Below, piece by piece: positions 1 through 8,693 of a DNA stretch of 64,000 bases; position 1 is the first letter of the stretch, and the number at the start of each line of letters is the position of its first letter. The stretch comes from Xanthocytophaga flava (lineage in GTDB: Bacteria; Bacteroidota; Bacteroidia; Cytophagales; 172606-1). The position numbers were made by a program, and so were the translations under genes. The notes under the pieces are model-generated. The model was not told the DNA's origin. It was given only the letters and a program-made list of their open reading frames with translations, and ran no database searches. The stretch spans positions 310,001 to 374,000 of the forward strand of contig JASJOS010000009.1 of the NCBI GenBank assembly GCA_030068525.1. Direction: 5' to 3'.

Positions 1-273
1 CAATGCAAAGATGCCTCCTTCCCCGTTGTTATCAGCTCGTAATGTAAGGATTACATATTTGACTGTTGTCTGTAATGTAATAGTCCAGAAAACGCAGGAA
101 AGTCCACCCAGTATCAACGGTGCCTGTATCTGATGGCCTTCACCAACAATGGCTTTCATTACGTACAAGGGAGACGTACCAATATCACCGTAAATAATGC
201 CTAATGCTATAAGGAGCCCTGCTGCACTAACTTTGTTAAAATCTGACTGATGAGAATGTGAGTGTCCTGTCAT
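1..273 (-). CDS. kup: KUP-family potassium uptake permease, 5' end only
   Basis: This is the first 91 codons of a gene that runs off the left edge of the window. It reads leftwards from an ATG at 273-271. Residues 28-37 read [10 protein letters not shown] and residues 79-87 read RADNNGEGG; both are hallmark motifs of the KUP/HAK/KT potassium transporters, in the first membrane helix and the following region. The short His-rich leader (residues 4-8) is followed by a hydrophobic helix at about 17-27 and another at about 52-75, as expected for the family. KUP proteins import potassium across the inner membrane, usually by proton symport. The family is normally 600-700 residues, so most of the gene lies outside. 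It is divergent from the sensor kinase at 644. Confidence 0.93.
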   Translation of the reverse strand, partial: MTGHSHSHQSDFNKVSAAGLLIALGIIYGDIGTSPLYVMKAIVGEGHQIQAPLILGGLSCVFWTITLQTTVKYVILTLRADNNGEGGIFAL

Positions 274-643
274 GAGGAAAAAAATGTACTGTTTTATGAT
301 TTAAAATATACGTTTCTTAAACTTGTTAACTAAAAGTGTATGCCCGGATGTCTGGATTTTTAGCTGATATTTTGGTGTTACCTATCTTATATTCTGCCAA
401 AATAGAAAAACAAACACTTTTTACATAAGTTGGTCATAGACTATACCTTGAAGATAAGTAAGTTTTCATGATAAATCGATTGCTTGGTAACCCATTCTGT
501 TTGCCTACTTTTACTGCAATCGTATTATCTATGTGAAATGCATAGTATTATTTATAGCAATACTTCACTAAAATAGTTTTAGCTGGGAAAGTTATATATT
601 GAGAGAAAATTAGATCTAAAATAGTTTTTAGAGATCATAACAC
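274..643. other. Intergenic region between divergent kup and a sensor kinase gene
   Basis: This AT-rich stretch of 370 bases has no convincing gene and must hold both divergent promoters. A weak candidate for the kinase gene is TTTG at 500-503, then 19 bases, then TATTATCT at 523-530. It fits the Bacteroidota -33 element and spacing but only part of the -7 consensus (TAnnTTTG). Confidence 0.5.
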
Positions 644-3600
644 ATGGATACACATTCTTTTGATGAGCTTTTTCCAATTGGAAACGATAGATTACAGCTG
701 GCGTTGGATTTTTCAGGAGTAGGTATGTGGGAGTTGGATGGTCTTCAACAGAAAGTATACCTGGACAAACGTTGCAGAGACTTGTATGGATTCTCTGAAG
801 AGGAAGAGGTAACGTATAAGACTGTTTTCCAATATGTATACTCTGAAGATCAGATAAAAGTGCGGGAGAGTATGGCACAAGTTTTCGATCTTGGACAAAC
901 AATAACAGATATACATTTTCGTATTCTGAGGTCTGATGGACAATTGAGATGGATTCATACCAAAGGAAAAGCTTATTTTGACGAACAGAGCACATCTCGT
1001 CGTTTCTTTGGTGTAGTTCAGGATATTACAGCACAAATGTTGTTCAGAGAACAGGCCGCTACTTCTGAACAGTTGGCAGAACTCGCATTGGAAGGTGGCA
1101 ATGCAGGTTGGTTTACAATTCGGATGAATAACGGAGAACTGGAATATTCCTCTGAATTAGCCAGAATTATGACAGGTTCAGGAAAAAGTTTCAGTCGTGA
1201 GGAGTTGATTGAACATATTCATCCGGATGATCGTAAGCTACGGGATATTGCGTATGAAGAGTCTATGCAAACAGGAAAGCTTCGATATCAGATTCGCTTT
1301 ATCTGGGATGATGGTTCTGTACACTGGGTGCGGGTAATAGGAACGTATCAATATGATGCAGAAGGTAAACCGTATTTCTTTTCGGGAATTGCTCAGGATA
1401 TTACGGTAGAGGTGGAGGCTCAACTGCAATTGGAAGCCAGTGAAGAACGGTTTCGTAATATAATACAGCAGTCTCCTATGGCAATTGGGTTGTTAAGTGG
1501 TCGGGAGATGGTTATTGAAGTAGGTAATGATAAGCTATTTGAATTTTGGAGAAAAGATGATTCTATTAAAGGGATGAAGTTAATGGAGGCCTTGCCTGAA
1601 ATAGAAGGGCAGGGATTTATAGAACTCCTGCAGCAGGTGTATGATGACGGGAAACCTGTCATAGGAAGTAGTGTACTGGCAAAGCTAGAGCGCAAAGGGA
1701 AACAGGAAGATGCCTATTTTGATTTTACTTATACACCTCTTCGCAATACAGATAGCTCTGTTAGTGGAGTAATGATCATGGCTATTGATGTGACAGAACA
1801 GGTACTGGCCAGACAAAAGCTTGAAGAGAGTGAAGCCAAAGTACGGAGCCTGGTAGAAAACTCGCCTGTAGCTATGTCATTGTTTACAGGTCGGGATCTC
1901 GTAATTGAAATGTCAAATGTGGCTATGATAAAACTTTGGGGCAAAGGAGATAGTGTGATGGGTAAGCCTTTAAGGTATGCCTTGCCTGAACTGGAAGGAC
2001 AACCTTTTTTACAAATTCTGGATGATGTTTTCACAACAGGTATACCCTATCATGCCAGAGAATCCAAAGCAGATCTGGTTGTAGATGGAAAACTGGGTAC
2101 ATACTATTTTAATTTTACCTATCAACCCTTATTTGATACGAGTGGTAATGTATATGCCATACTGGATGTTGCCATTGATGTGACAGAAGAGGTCAGAACC
2201 AGAAAGCAACTCGAAGAAAGTGATTTGTTTGCACGAAGCATTATTTATAATTCCCCTGTTGCTAAGCTGGTATTGATAGGAGAGGAAATGATTGTCCAGA
2301 CAGTCAATGAGAATATGATGGAAATGATAGGCAGAGACAATTCTATATTAGGTCTGCCTCTGATGGATGCTATTCCTGAATTACGTACCACAGCTATACC
2401 AGGTTATCTCAAAGATGTATTTTATACTGGAGAGACATTTTATCAGCCAGAAGAGAGAATAGAATTGGTACGGTATGGGCAACCTTATACTGGCTATTAC
2501 AACTATATCTATAAAGCTTTACGTAATACAGATAATGCCATCTATGGTATTATTGTTACGGCTACAGAAGTTACAGGTCAGGTACAAGCCCGTCAAAAAA
2601 TAGAGGAAGCAGAAGCCTTCATGCGCAATGCTGTGGATCTGGCTCAACTGGGTACCTGGAGTTTTGATCCGGTCACAAACCATGTTTTTTATTCACAGCG
2701 TTTTCAGGAATGGTTCGGTTTGACACAAAGAGATGCAGACCTGAATGAGATTTATGCTTCTATTTCGCCAGATGATATAGACCGAATCAAAGATGCCGTC
2801 GACTGGGCACTGAATGTAGATTCAGGAGGTGTATTTGATGAAGAGTATACAATACAGAATCCTGTACATGGAAAAATATATATTTTACATGCCAAAGCAC
2901 TGACTTTCTTTGATGAGCAAGGTGTATCAGTTAAAATGATTGGTACTGTGCGGGACATAACTGCAGAACGTCAGATACAACTAAAGCTTGAGCAACAGGT
3001 TCAGGAACGTACAGAGGAACTGGCTGTTATCAATGAAGAGCTGGCTGCAACCAATGAGGAACTAGCTACAGCCAATGAAGATCTTTTTGAGGTGAATGCA
3101 CTTTTGTTACGGTCTAACGATAATCTGGAAAAGTTTGCCTACATCGCTAGCCATGATCTTCAGGAGCCTCTGCGCAAAGTTCAGTCATTTGGCGATTTGC
3201 TTAAAAAACAGTATGCTCCTCAGTTGGGAGATGGAGTACAGTTGTTGGAACGTATGCAGTCTGCTGCTGGACGAATGTCTGTGCTTATCAGAGATTTATT
3301 ATCCTTTTCCAGAGTCTCATCCCAAAAAGATAAGTCGGAATCTGTCTCTTTAACCCAGGTTTTGAATACTGTATTGACCTTACTGGAATTGCGCATAGAG
3401 GAAACAAGGGCTACCATTCAGGTAGATCCTTTACCTACTGTTTTTGGAGATACTTCACAATTGGAGCAATTATTTCAGAATTTGCTTAGTAATGCACTTA
3501 AGTTTCACAAGAAAGATGTTGCTCCTATAATTGAGATTCGTTATCAACAGATAGACTCCAAGGATCTGCCATCTTCTGTTAAGGTTGCAAAACACACCCG

Positions 3601-3829
3601 TTACTATCATCAGATTAAAGTATCTGATAATGGCATTGGTTTTGAAGAAGAATACGCTGAACAGATTTTTCAGATATTTCAACGATTGCATAGTCGAGTA
3701 GAGTATGCAGGTACAGGTATCGGGTTGGCTATTTGTGAAAAGGTAGTGACTAACCATGGTGGAGCTATAATTGCTACCAGCCAACTGGGTAATGGAGCTA
3801 CATTTACTATATTTTTACCTTTTGAATAG
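644..3829 (+). CDS. Multi-PAS sensor histidine kinase
   Basis: A 1061-residue soluble sensor kinase without an evident signal peptide or membrane span. About six PAS/PAC units fill residues 10-770: the first two are PAS_3-like with WxxxxG and HPDD-type motifs, three in the middle (about 265-645) are near-copies of one another, and the last is at about 655-775. A heptad-rich coiled coil of repeated Glu-Glu-Leu-Ala-Thr-Asn type (about 780-825) leads into a HisKA domain with phospho-acceptor H837 in ASHDLQEP. A HATPase_c domain follows, with N-box NLLSNALKF, DNGIGF and GTGIGLAI. The output partner is not adjacent; the protein has no receiver domain. PAS arrays usually sense small ligands or redox state, but the stimulus cannot be read from sequence. 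The start at 644 precedes the first PAS fold directly. Confidence 0.93.
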   Translation: MDTHSFDELFPIGNDRLQLALDFSGVGMWELDGLQQKVYLDKRCRDLYGFSEEEEVTYKTVFQYVYSEDQIKVRESMAQVFDLGQTITDIHFRILRSDGQLRWIHTKGKAYFDEQSTSRRFFGVVQDITAQMLFREQAATSEQLAELALEGGNAGWFTIRMNNGELEYSSELARIMTGSGKSFSREELIEHIHPDDRKLRDIAYEESMQTGKLRYQIRFIWDDGSVHWVRVIGTYQYDAEGKPYFFSGIAQDITVEVEAQLQLEASEERFRNIIQQSPMAIGLLSGREMVIEVGNDKLFEFWRKDDSIKGMKLMEALPEIEGQGFIELLQQVYDDGKPVIGSSVLAKLERKGKQEDAYFDFTYTPLRNTDSSVSGVMIMAIDVTEQVLARQKLEESEAKVRSLVENSPVAMSLFTGRDLVIEMSNVAMIKLWGKGDSVMGKPLRYALPELEGQPFLQILDDVFTTGIPYHARESKADLVVDGKLGTYYFNFTYQPLFDTSGNVYAILDVAIDVTEEVRTRKQLEESDLFARSIIYNSPVAKLVLIGEEMIVQTVNENMMEMIGRDNSILGLPLMDAIPELRTTAIPGYLKDVFYTGETFYQPEERIELVRYGQPYTGYYNYIYKALRNTDNAIYGIIVTATEVTGQVQARQKIEEAEAFMRNAVDLAQLGTWSFDPVTNHVFYSQRFQEWFGLTQRDADLNEIYASISPDDIDRIKDAVDWALNVDSGGVFDEEYTIQNPVHGKIYILHAKALTFFDEQGVSVKMIGTVRDITAERQIQLKLEQQVQERTEELAVINEELAATNEELATANEDLFEVNALLLRSNDNLEKFAYIASHDLQEPLRKVQSFGDLLKKQYAPQLGDGVQLLERMQSAAGRMSVLIRDLLSFSRVSSQKDKSESVSLTQVLNTVLTLLELRIEETRATIQVDPLPTVFGDTSQLEQLFQNLLSNALKFHKKDVAPIIEIRYQQIDSKDLPSSVKVAKHTRYYHQIKVSDNGIGFEEEYAEQIFQIFQRLHSRVEYAGTGIGLAICEKVVTNHGGAIIATSQLGNGATFTIFLPFE

Positions 3830-3862
3830 GAAAAGAAGCGCTGTGGTGAGCTTATACAAATG

Positions 3863-4255
3863 TTACTCTAGCTCAACCAGTGTTCCTTCGCTTTCGCCCA
3901 GATCTCTACCCCATTTAGCGATTGCATTGAGTACAGGTATTAATGTTTTGCCAAAGTCAGTTAGTGAGTATTCTACTCTAACAGGTGGTTTGGTGCCAAA
4001 CACTTCCCGTTTGATCAGGCCATCTTTTTCTAGCTGTTTAAGCTGGATACTCAACATTTTCTCTGTGATGTCCGGAATATGCTTCTTTATTTCGGCAAAG
4101 CGCATTGTCTTTCCTTTCAAATACCATAGAATAACTGTTCGCCATTTACCGCCAATGTAATCCATCGTAATATCCATGGCACAGTGATATAATTTTTCAT
4201 CTAGCCGGAAGGCTGTATTCACTCCTTTTAGTATCATAATTTGTATTTTTTTCAA
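3863..4255 (-). CDS. HxlR-family winged-helix transcriptional regulator
   Basis: A 130-residue protein with the HxlR/DUF24 signature: a Cys near the N-terminus (YHCAMD, about residue 26), then DYIGGKWRTVIL, then the winged-helix core EKMLSIQLKQLEKDGLI and the wing VEYSLTDFGKTL. HxlR proteins are small dimeric DNA-binding regulators, and many sense electrophiles or reactive aldehydes through the conserved N-terminal Cys. It is divergent from the NADP-dependent reductase at 4343 with only 87 bases between them, so it probably regulates that gene and itself. Its 3' end converges on the sensor kinase at 3829. The start could be a few codons downstream, at the second Met. Confidence 0.9.
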   Translation of the reverse strand: MKKIQIMILKGVNTAFRLDEKLYHCAMDITMDYIGGKWRTVILWYLKGKTMRFAEIKKHIPDITEKMLSIQLKQLEKDGLIKREVFGTKPPVRVEYSLTDFGKTLIPVLNAIAKWGRDLGESEGTLVELE

Positions 4256-4342
4256 CCTGTCAATTTTGACAGTTATTTACTTGCAAAAGTAGTAATCGTA
4301 TGTTTGTTCTATAATTTTATCACTGATTAAAAAGCAAATACG

Positions 4343-4996
4343 ATGAAAAAGATAGGAATATTAGGCACTGGGATAGTAGGACAAACTATTGGTGCAAAGT
4401 TATTGGAGTTAGGGTATATGGTTATGTTAGGTTCACGGACGTCAGATAACGAAAAATCAGGGGAATGGGTAGCTAAGTATGGTCCCAATGCCTTACAAGG
4501 AACATTCAATGATACAGTTGCATTTGGGGAAATGCTTTTTAACTGTACAAAGGGTGAAGCCTCCCTGGACATTCTGAAAAGTTGTGATAAAAAACATTTG
4601 TCAGGCAAAATTTTAATCGATGTGAGTAATCCGCTTGATTTCAGTAAAGGCATGCCACCTATACTTATTCCTGAATTGTGTAATACACATTCTCTAGGGG
4701 AAGCCATTCAGGAGCTTTTACCTGATACTAAAATTGTTAAAACATTGAATATTGTAACCTGTAGTGTAATGGTTAATGCACAGGAATGTGGCGGAGATGC
4801 ATCAATGCTTGTTGTTGGTAATGATCCGGAAGCTAAATCTCAAGTGAGTAAGTTGTTACATCAGTTTGGGTGGAATGATATAATGGATCTGGGAAATATA
4901 CGACATGCCCGCAGTACTGAGATGATGCTACCTGTCTGGTTGAGTATATACTTGACAACACAGAATGCTGCTATAGCATTTAAAATAATCAGGTAA
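4343..4996 (+). CDS. NADP-dependent oxidoreductase, F420-reductase-like (NPDR family)
   Basis: A 217-residue protein with an N-terminal Rossmann fold: GILGTGIVGQTIG at about residues 4-16 is the dinucleotide-binding loop, and LGSRT at about 29-33 supplies the Arg typical of NADP preference. Later motifs (LIDVSNPLDF, VKTLNIVTCSVM) match the family of NADP oxidoreductases related to coenzyme F420-dependent reductases. Bacteroidota are not known to make F420, so a role as an NADPH-dependent reductase of small carbonyl or quinone substrates is an inference. Length is normal for the family. The divergent HxlR gene at 4255 suggests induction by electrophiles. Confidence 0.85.
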   Translation: MKKIGILGTGIVGQTIGAKLLELGYMVMLGSRTSDNEKSGEWVAKYGPNALQGTFNDTVAFGEMLFNCTKGEASLDILKSCDKKHLSGKILIDVSNPLDFSKGMPPILIPELCNTHSLGEAIQELLPDTKIVKTLNIVTCSVMVNAQECGGDASMLVVGNDPEAKSQVSKLLHQFGWNDIMDLGNIRHARSTEMMLPVWLSIYLTTQNAAIAFKIIR

Positions 4997-5131
4997 GTAA
5001 ATAGATGATTCTGATAGTTGTAGAAATGATCGGGAAATGTACCGCTGAGATCAGAAGACAGTAAGAAAAATATGTATTTTCTAGTTAGGTAAATAAAAAT
5101 TGAGCTAATCAGGATGTTGGGAATCTTTATT

Positions 5132-5404
5132 CTATCCGGCAGACATATTGTCGGGAGACTGTTCTTGTGTGGTAGGTGGTTGTTTATAAAGTTCTTCTTC
5201 CAGGTCATGAATTAAATGATTCAGAAAGAATATTTTTCCACTAGTATGTATAATTTCTCTAAATCTGGCCAGACGAATTTTGAGAGGTAATTTGCTGAAT
5301 TCATTCATGCGAATATGTAATTGCTCAAGTTCCTCTCTGGCCTTGGCAAGTTCGGCATGTATAGTGTTAGGAGCGCTTTTCATAAGAATAGAAGTTTGTA
5401 TCAT
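5132..5404 (-). CDS. Small hypothetical protein, coiled-coil-like
   Basis: A 90-residue protein that I do not recognise. It has no signal peptide or membrane span. Residues about 17-35 (AELAKAREELEQLHIRMNEF) form a plausible amphipathic helix, followed by a basic central segment (KLPLKIRLARFREI) and a second acidic helix (HLIHDLEEELYK). The C-terminus is Pro/Gln/Ser-rich and probably disordered. A second Met at codon 8 (start at 5383) is an alternative start. It converges on the reductase gene at 4996. The helical pattern and convergent placement support a real gene, but the function is unknown. Confidence 0.5.
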   Translation of the reverse strand: MIQTSILMKSAPNTIHAELAKAREELEQLHIRMNEFSKLPLKIRLARFREIIHTSGKIFFLNHLIHDLEEELYKQPPTTQEQSPDNMSAG

Positions 5405-5523
5405 GTTCTATAGTACTTCTGCTTTTTATAAACTCGTATAGCGACTTTATGTTTTGATATAACTGATAAAAATTCCTGCCAAAATTTGTTTATACTATAT
5501 TTGTTGCGTTTTTAAACGATATT

Positions 5524-5667
5524 ATGCAAAGGATGGTAACAGTGTAACTTCTTGGAGATAAATCTCTACAAGCTGTGTATTCGCCTGCATCAAAAGAAAT
5601 AGATGTATGGGTATGTATTGAAAGTGATTTTTCGATAGTAGTTGTTCACAGTGAAAATCTGAAATGA
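5524..5667 (+). pseudogene. Decayed small ORF with in-frame TAA, or a short peptide gene
   Basis: Reading from ATG at 5524, seven codons (MQRMVTV) are followed by TAA at 5545-5547. The same frame then stays open for another 39 codons (LLGDKSLQAVYSPASKEIDVW...) to TGA at 5665. The downstream part has protein-like composition with alternating hydrophobic residues, and a terminator-like hairpin overlaps its end at 5654-5691. The simplest reading is a 47-residue gene broken by one nonsense change (for example CAA or AAA to TAA), but a sequencing error or chance cannot be excluded. Confidence 0.35.
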
Positions 5668-5691
5668 TGTATTTTCTGTCTCAGATTTTTT
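5654..5691 (+). terminator. Rho-independent terminator candidate
   Basis: AAAATCTGA (5654-5662) pairs perfectly with TCAGATTTT (5681-5689) around an 18-base loop, and the T-tract continues past the stem. It sits at the end of the decayed small ORF, so it marks a former or present transcription unit upstream of the beta-lactamase-like gene. Confidence 0.5.
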
Positions 5692-5817
5692 ATTTATGCT
5701 AACTTTCAGCAAAAAACTATCATCAGCAATGTATAGCCGCATCATTTCAACTAACGGATAATTCTAAAAAGCTATATCTTTAGAGTGCCATCACTTCTTC
5801 TTCCTTACATCATACAC

Positions 5818-6561
5818 ATGATAAAATATATCTTAGGCGTATTTCTGACGGTTTGTCTTCTGGCCTGCCATTCTACCAGAGTTGCAAAGAATTCTCCAAG
5901 CCATACTACTGAAACCCTGATTGTGCAAAAGGTTGCTAAACATGTATACCAGCATACCTCATTTCTGAATACAGAGAGTTTTGGCAAAGTAGCCTGCAAT
6001 GGAATGATTGTGTTTGACAAAAAGGAAGCTATTGTATTTGATACACCAGCTGATACTAAATCGTCTGAAGAACTGATACAATGGATAGAAGATAGCCTGA
6101 ACTGTAAGGTCAAAGCTATTATCCCGACTCATTTCCATGAGGATTGTTTAGGAGGACTGGAAGCCTTTCATAAAAAAGGTATTCTTTCCTATGCGAATAA
6201 TCTGACTATACAGTTTGCCCGAAAACAAAATGTAACTCTCCCACAAAATGGATTTGATTCGCAACTTGAATTAAAAGTAGGCAGTCGAAAGGTAATTACT
6301 GAGTTTTTGGGTGAAGGACATACCAGGGATAATGTAATTGGTTATTTCCCTTATGAAAAGATCATGTTTGGTGGCTGTCTGATTAAGGAGGTTGGAGCGG
6401 GTAAAGGCAATCTGGCCGATGCCAATGTCAATGACTGGTCGCAAACTGTGATAAAGGTGAAAGCAAAGTATCCTGATACCCAAATTACTATTCCCGGACA
6501 TGGTAAATCAGGTGGGACAGAGCTGTTGGATTATACTATTAAACTATTTGAGAAGAAATAA
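5818..6561 (+). CDS. Subclass B1-type metallo-beta-lactamase-like lipoprotein
   Basis: A 247-residue MBL-fold protein. The ATG at 5818 is chosen over an upstream GTG at 5785 because it begins a lipoprotein signal peptide (MIKYILGVFLTVCLLAC). The full B1 zinc set is visible: H105, H107 and D109 in THFHEDCLGG, H168 in GEGHTRDN, C187 in GGCLIK, and H228 in PGHG. K190 and the GNLADANVNDW stretch correspond to B1 Lys224 and the Asn233 loop. In B1 enzymes these residues bind two zinc ions and orient beta-lactams, and length is typical of B1. The product should be anchored on the periplasmic side of a membrane. Real beta-lactam hydrolysis is likely but unproven; some MBL homologues act on other esters or lactones. 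It is not near a mobile element, so it looks like a chromosomal intrinsic gene. Confidence 0.85.
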   Translation: MIKYILGVFLTVCLLACHSTRVAKNSPSHTTETLIVQKVAKHVYQHTSFLNTESFGKVACNGMIVFDKKEAIVFDTPADTKSSEELIQWIEDSLNCKVKAIIPTHFHEDCLGGLEAFHKKGILSYANNLTIQFARKQNVTLPQNGFDSQLELKVGSRKVITEFLGEGHTRDNVIGYFPYEKIMFGGCLIKEVGAGKGNLADANVNDWSQTVIKVKAKYPDTQITIPGHGKSGGTELLDYTIKLFEKK

Positions 6562-6612
6562 TAGAAATAGTAACCTTGAAGAAGCAGTATTGTAAGTAGT
6601 AACTAACAGTTT

Positions 6613-7455
6613 CTATTTCCTATATCTCTTTTTAAAAGCAGAAGGATTCTCTCCAACAATTTTATTGAAGAGTTTATTAAAATAAGATAGACTTTCGAAT
6701 CCCACCTCAAAGCAGACTTCTGATATGGATTTGTCTTGTAGCAACAGTGTTTTGGATTGTGTAATCCGATAGTGATTGACAAAGTCTGTAAATGTCATTC
6801 GTGTTTGTTTCTTGAAATACCGGCAGAAGGCAGCTGTACTGAGATTTACACTGGATGCTACTATATTAACATCAGTAGTTTCATGGTAGTGACTGTGAAT
6901 GTATTTATAAATAGCTCCCATCCGAATCTTATCATTTAAGAAAAGTTTGATACTGGTGTCCTGGTCGTTGAGTTCTGTTACTTCCTGAGATAAAGCCAGA
7001 ATCTGAAAGATTTCCAGTAGATGTAACAACTGATCGAAGTGTTTCAGATTTTGCATCTCTCTGAGTTTTTTAGTGACAGTTTTCTTTGTCTCTCCTGTAA
7101 AAGACAAACCCTTATACGCTCTGGCAAACAAATGCTGGATAGGGGCAAACTCGGGAGTATGTTGTAAGGCATCTCCCAGAAAGTTTTCTTTTAGCTGTAC
7201 TACAATCTGCTTATACTCAGTTTCTATGCCATAATCGAAGTTTAAGTGTGGGATATTAGGCCCAATCATTACCAAATCACTTTCCATGTAACTGGAAATA
7301 TGCTGTCCTACATGGCGTATACCCGTAGATGCTTCTACAAATACCAGTTCGTATTCGGGGTGATAATGCCAGTAAAAGTAATTGCGCAGGCTTGGCTGAA
7401 ATAGCTTGAAAGATTTACCCGGATCAGGTATAACTACTTCCTTCTGTATCTTCAT
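6613..7455 (-). CDS. AraC-family regulator with N-terminal cupin
   Basis: A 280-residue regulator read from the ATG at 7455; an upstream ATG at 7563 would add a poorly conserved hydrophobic leader. The N-terminal half (about 1-150) is an AraC-type cupin with WHYHPEYELVFVE near residue 32. The C-terminal 100 residues are a two-helix-turn-helix AraC DNA-binding domain: LSTAAFCRYFKKQTRMTF in the first motif, and SISEVCFEVGFESLSYFNKLF plus PSAFKKRYR in the second. Such proteins bind sugars or other small metabolites in the cupin and switch neighbouring genes. It is divergent from the PhyH-type dioxygenase at 7607, 151 bases away, which is its likely target. Confidence 0.92.
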   Translation of the reverse strand: MKIQKEVVIPDPGKSFKLFQPSLRNYFYWHYHPEYELVFVEASTGIRHVGQHISSYMESDLVMIGPNIPHLNFDYGIETEYKQIVVQLKENFLGDALQHTPEFAPIQHLFARAYKGLSFTGETKKTVTKKLREMQNLKHFDQLLHLLEIFQILALSQEVTELNDQDTSIKLFLNDKIRMGAIYKYIHSHYHETTDVNIVASSVNLSTAAFCRYFKKQTRMTFTDFVNHYRITQSKTLLLQDKSISEVCFEVGFESLSYFNKLFNKIVGENPSAFKKRYRK

Positions 7456-7606
7456 ATCTCTGTATTTTACTGTGAATATACTATTATGTTGCCATGATTC
7501 TGTAACATAGTCAATAGAGAGCAAAAGATAGTCATAGGAGTGGATGAAAAGGAATAGGAGCAAGGCTACCTTTGAACTATTCTATCACTCCTAAACACTA
7601 GGTTAT

Positions 7607-8578
7607 ATGCAAACACAGACAATGGTTCCTACTATGGTTCCTGATAATGCGCATAAGGATATACCAGGCAATCCATCTACTGCAATTACCAGTAAGATAA
7701 AACTTAATGACAGAAGTAATAGTCAGCCTTTGCGGATACTAAGTGAACAGGACTGGCAATTCTGGATTCACAATGGATACATAGTAATTAAGAATGCCGT
7801 ACCCAAAGAGCAGGTAGAAAGACTGGCAAACTTCTTATGGGAATTTGAAGAAAAAGATCCTGCTAATCCAGATACCTGGTATGCGCCAGCCCGGTCAGAA
7901 ATGAAAATGAAAGAATTGGCCAATACAGGGATGGTAGAAGTATATAATCACCAATATCTCTGGGATAACCGTCAATATCCAAAAGTACATCAGGCTTTTG
8001 CCGATATCTGGGGAACGGAAAAGTTATGGGTAACCATTGATAGAGCCAATCTGAATTTTCCTATCCGGCCTGGGCATGAATATAAGGGATTTATTCACTG
8101 GGATTATGATCCGGAAACCAAACCTCAGAATGTACAGGGCGTACTGGCATTAGCTGACCAAACAGATCCCAACATGGGTGGATTTCAGTGTATACCGGAA
8201 CTATATCGTACCTACGATACCTGGAAGTTAACCCAACCTGCCGACCGGGATCACTTTAAGCCGGATGTAACAGGTTTTGACATTGTAAAGGTTCCTATGG
8301 AAGCAGGGGATTTGCTAATTTTCAACAGTACGCAGCCACATGGCATCCGGGCTAATACAAGTGGAAATAAAGTACGTATGGCGCAGTATATTTCCATGAT
8401 GCCCGCTGAAGAGGAAAATGAAGCTTTACGTCAATGGCGTATTTCTTCGTGGAGAGAACGAAAAGCTCCTGAAGGATTTGCCTTTCCTGGCGATCCGAGA
8501 GGTTGGGAACAAACCAGATATAACACTGCAGAATTATCTCCTTTAGGCCGTAAACTCCTGGGACTGGATAAATGGTAG
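7607..8578 (+). CDS. Phytanoyl-CoA dioxygenase (PhyH)-family Fe(II)/2-oxoglutarate oxygenase
   Basis: A 323-residue cytoplasmic protein. The Fe(II) facial triad is visible: H164 and D166 in IHWDYDPE, and H245 in TQPHGIRA; a downstream Arg (KVRMAQY) is suited to binding 2-oxoglutarate. PhyH enzymes hydroxylate or otherwise oxidise small organic substrates while decarboxylating 2-oxoglutarate. The N-terminal 40 residues are Thr/Pro/Asn-rich and probably disordered. The neighbouring divergent AraC regulator with a sugar-type cupin suggests an inducible catabolic role, but the substrate cannot be inferred. A terminator at 8640-8679 closes the unit. Confidence 0.87.
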   Translation: MQTQTMVPTMVPDNAHKDIPGNPSTAITSKIKLNDRSNSQPLRILSEQDWQFWIHNGYIVIKNAVPKEQVERLANFLWEFEEKDPANPDTWYAPARSEMKMKELANTGMVEVYNHQYLWDNRQYPKVHQAFADIWGTEKLWVTIDRANLNFPIRPGHEYKGFIHWDYDPETKPQNVQGVLALADQTDPNMGGFQCIPELYRTYDTWKLTQPADRDHFKPDVTGFDIVKVPMEAGDLLIFNSTQPHGIRANTSGNKVRMAQYISMMPAEEENEALRQWRISSWRERKAPEGFAFPGDPRGWEQTRYNTAELSPLGRKLLGLDKW

Positions 8579-8639
8579 TGTCGGGTAAACTACTTTGATT
8601 TTTTCTATGGTTTAGAAAGTACAAATGTGTATAAAAAGG

Positions 8640-8679
8640 ATAAGGACATCCTAAACTGTAAGATGTCCTTATATTTCTG
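8640..8679. terminator. Bidirectional terminator hairpin
   Basis: ATAAGGACATC (8640-8650) pairs perfectly over 11 bp with GATGTCCTTAT (8662-8672) around an 11-base loop. It lies between the convergent PhyH gene (ending 8578) and the permease gene (ending 8694). A run of A's before it and T's after it suit both strands. Confidence 0.75.
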
Positions 8680-8693
8680 ACCAAGTCGGATCT

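Noticed and set aside
579..1036. Antisense frames of 107 and 138 codons inside the first kinase gene
   Set aside because: They overlap a kinase with clear PAS and HATPase motifs on the other strand and have no recognisable domain.
3771..4160. A 129-codon plus-strand frame opposite the HxlR gene
   Set aside because: The minus strand encodes a textbook HxlR domain here; the plus frame is its shadow.
4343..4996. F420 dependence of the NADP oxidoreductase
   Set aside because: The NADP-binding half is clear, but no F420 biosynthesis gene is in view and the lineage is not known to make F420, so only an NADP-dependent reductase is claimed.
4861..5208. A 115-codon minus-strand frame over the end of the reductase gene
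   Set aside because: It overlaps a conserved reductase C-terminus and is low-complexity hydrophobic sequence typical of AT-rich antisense.
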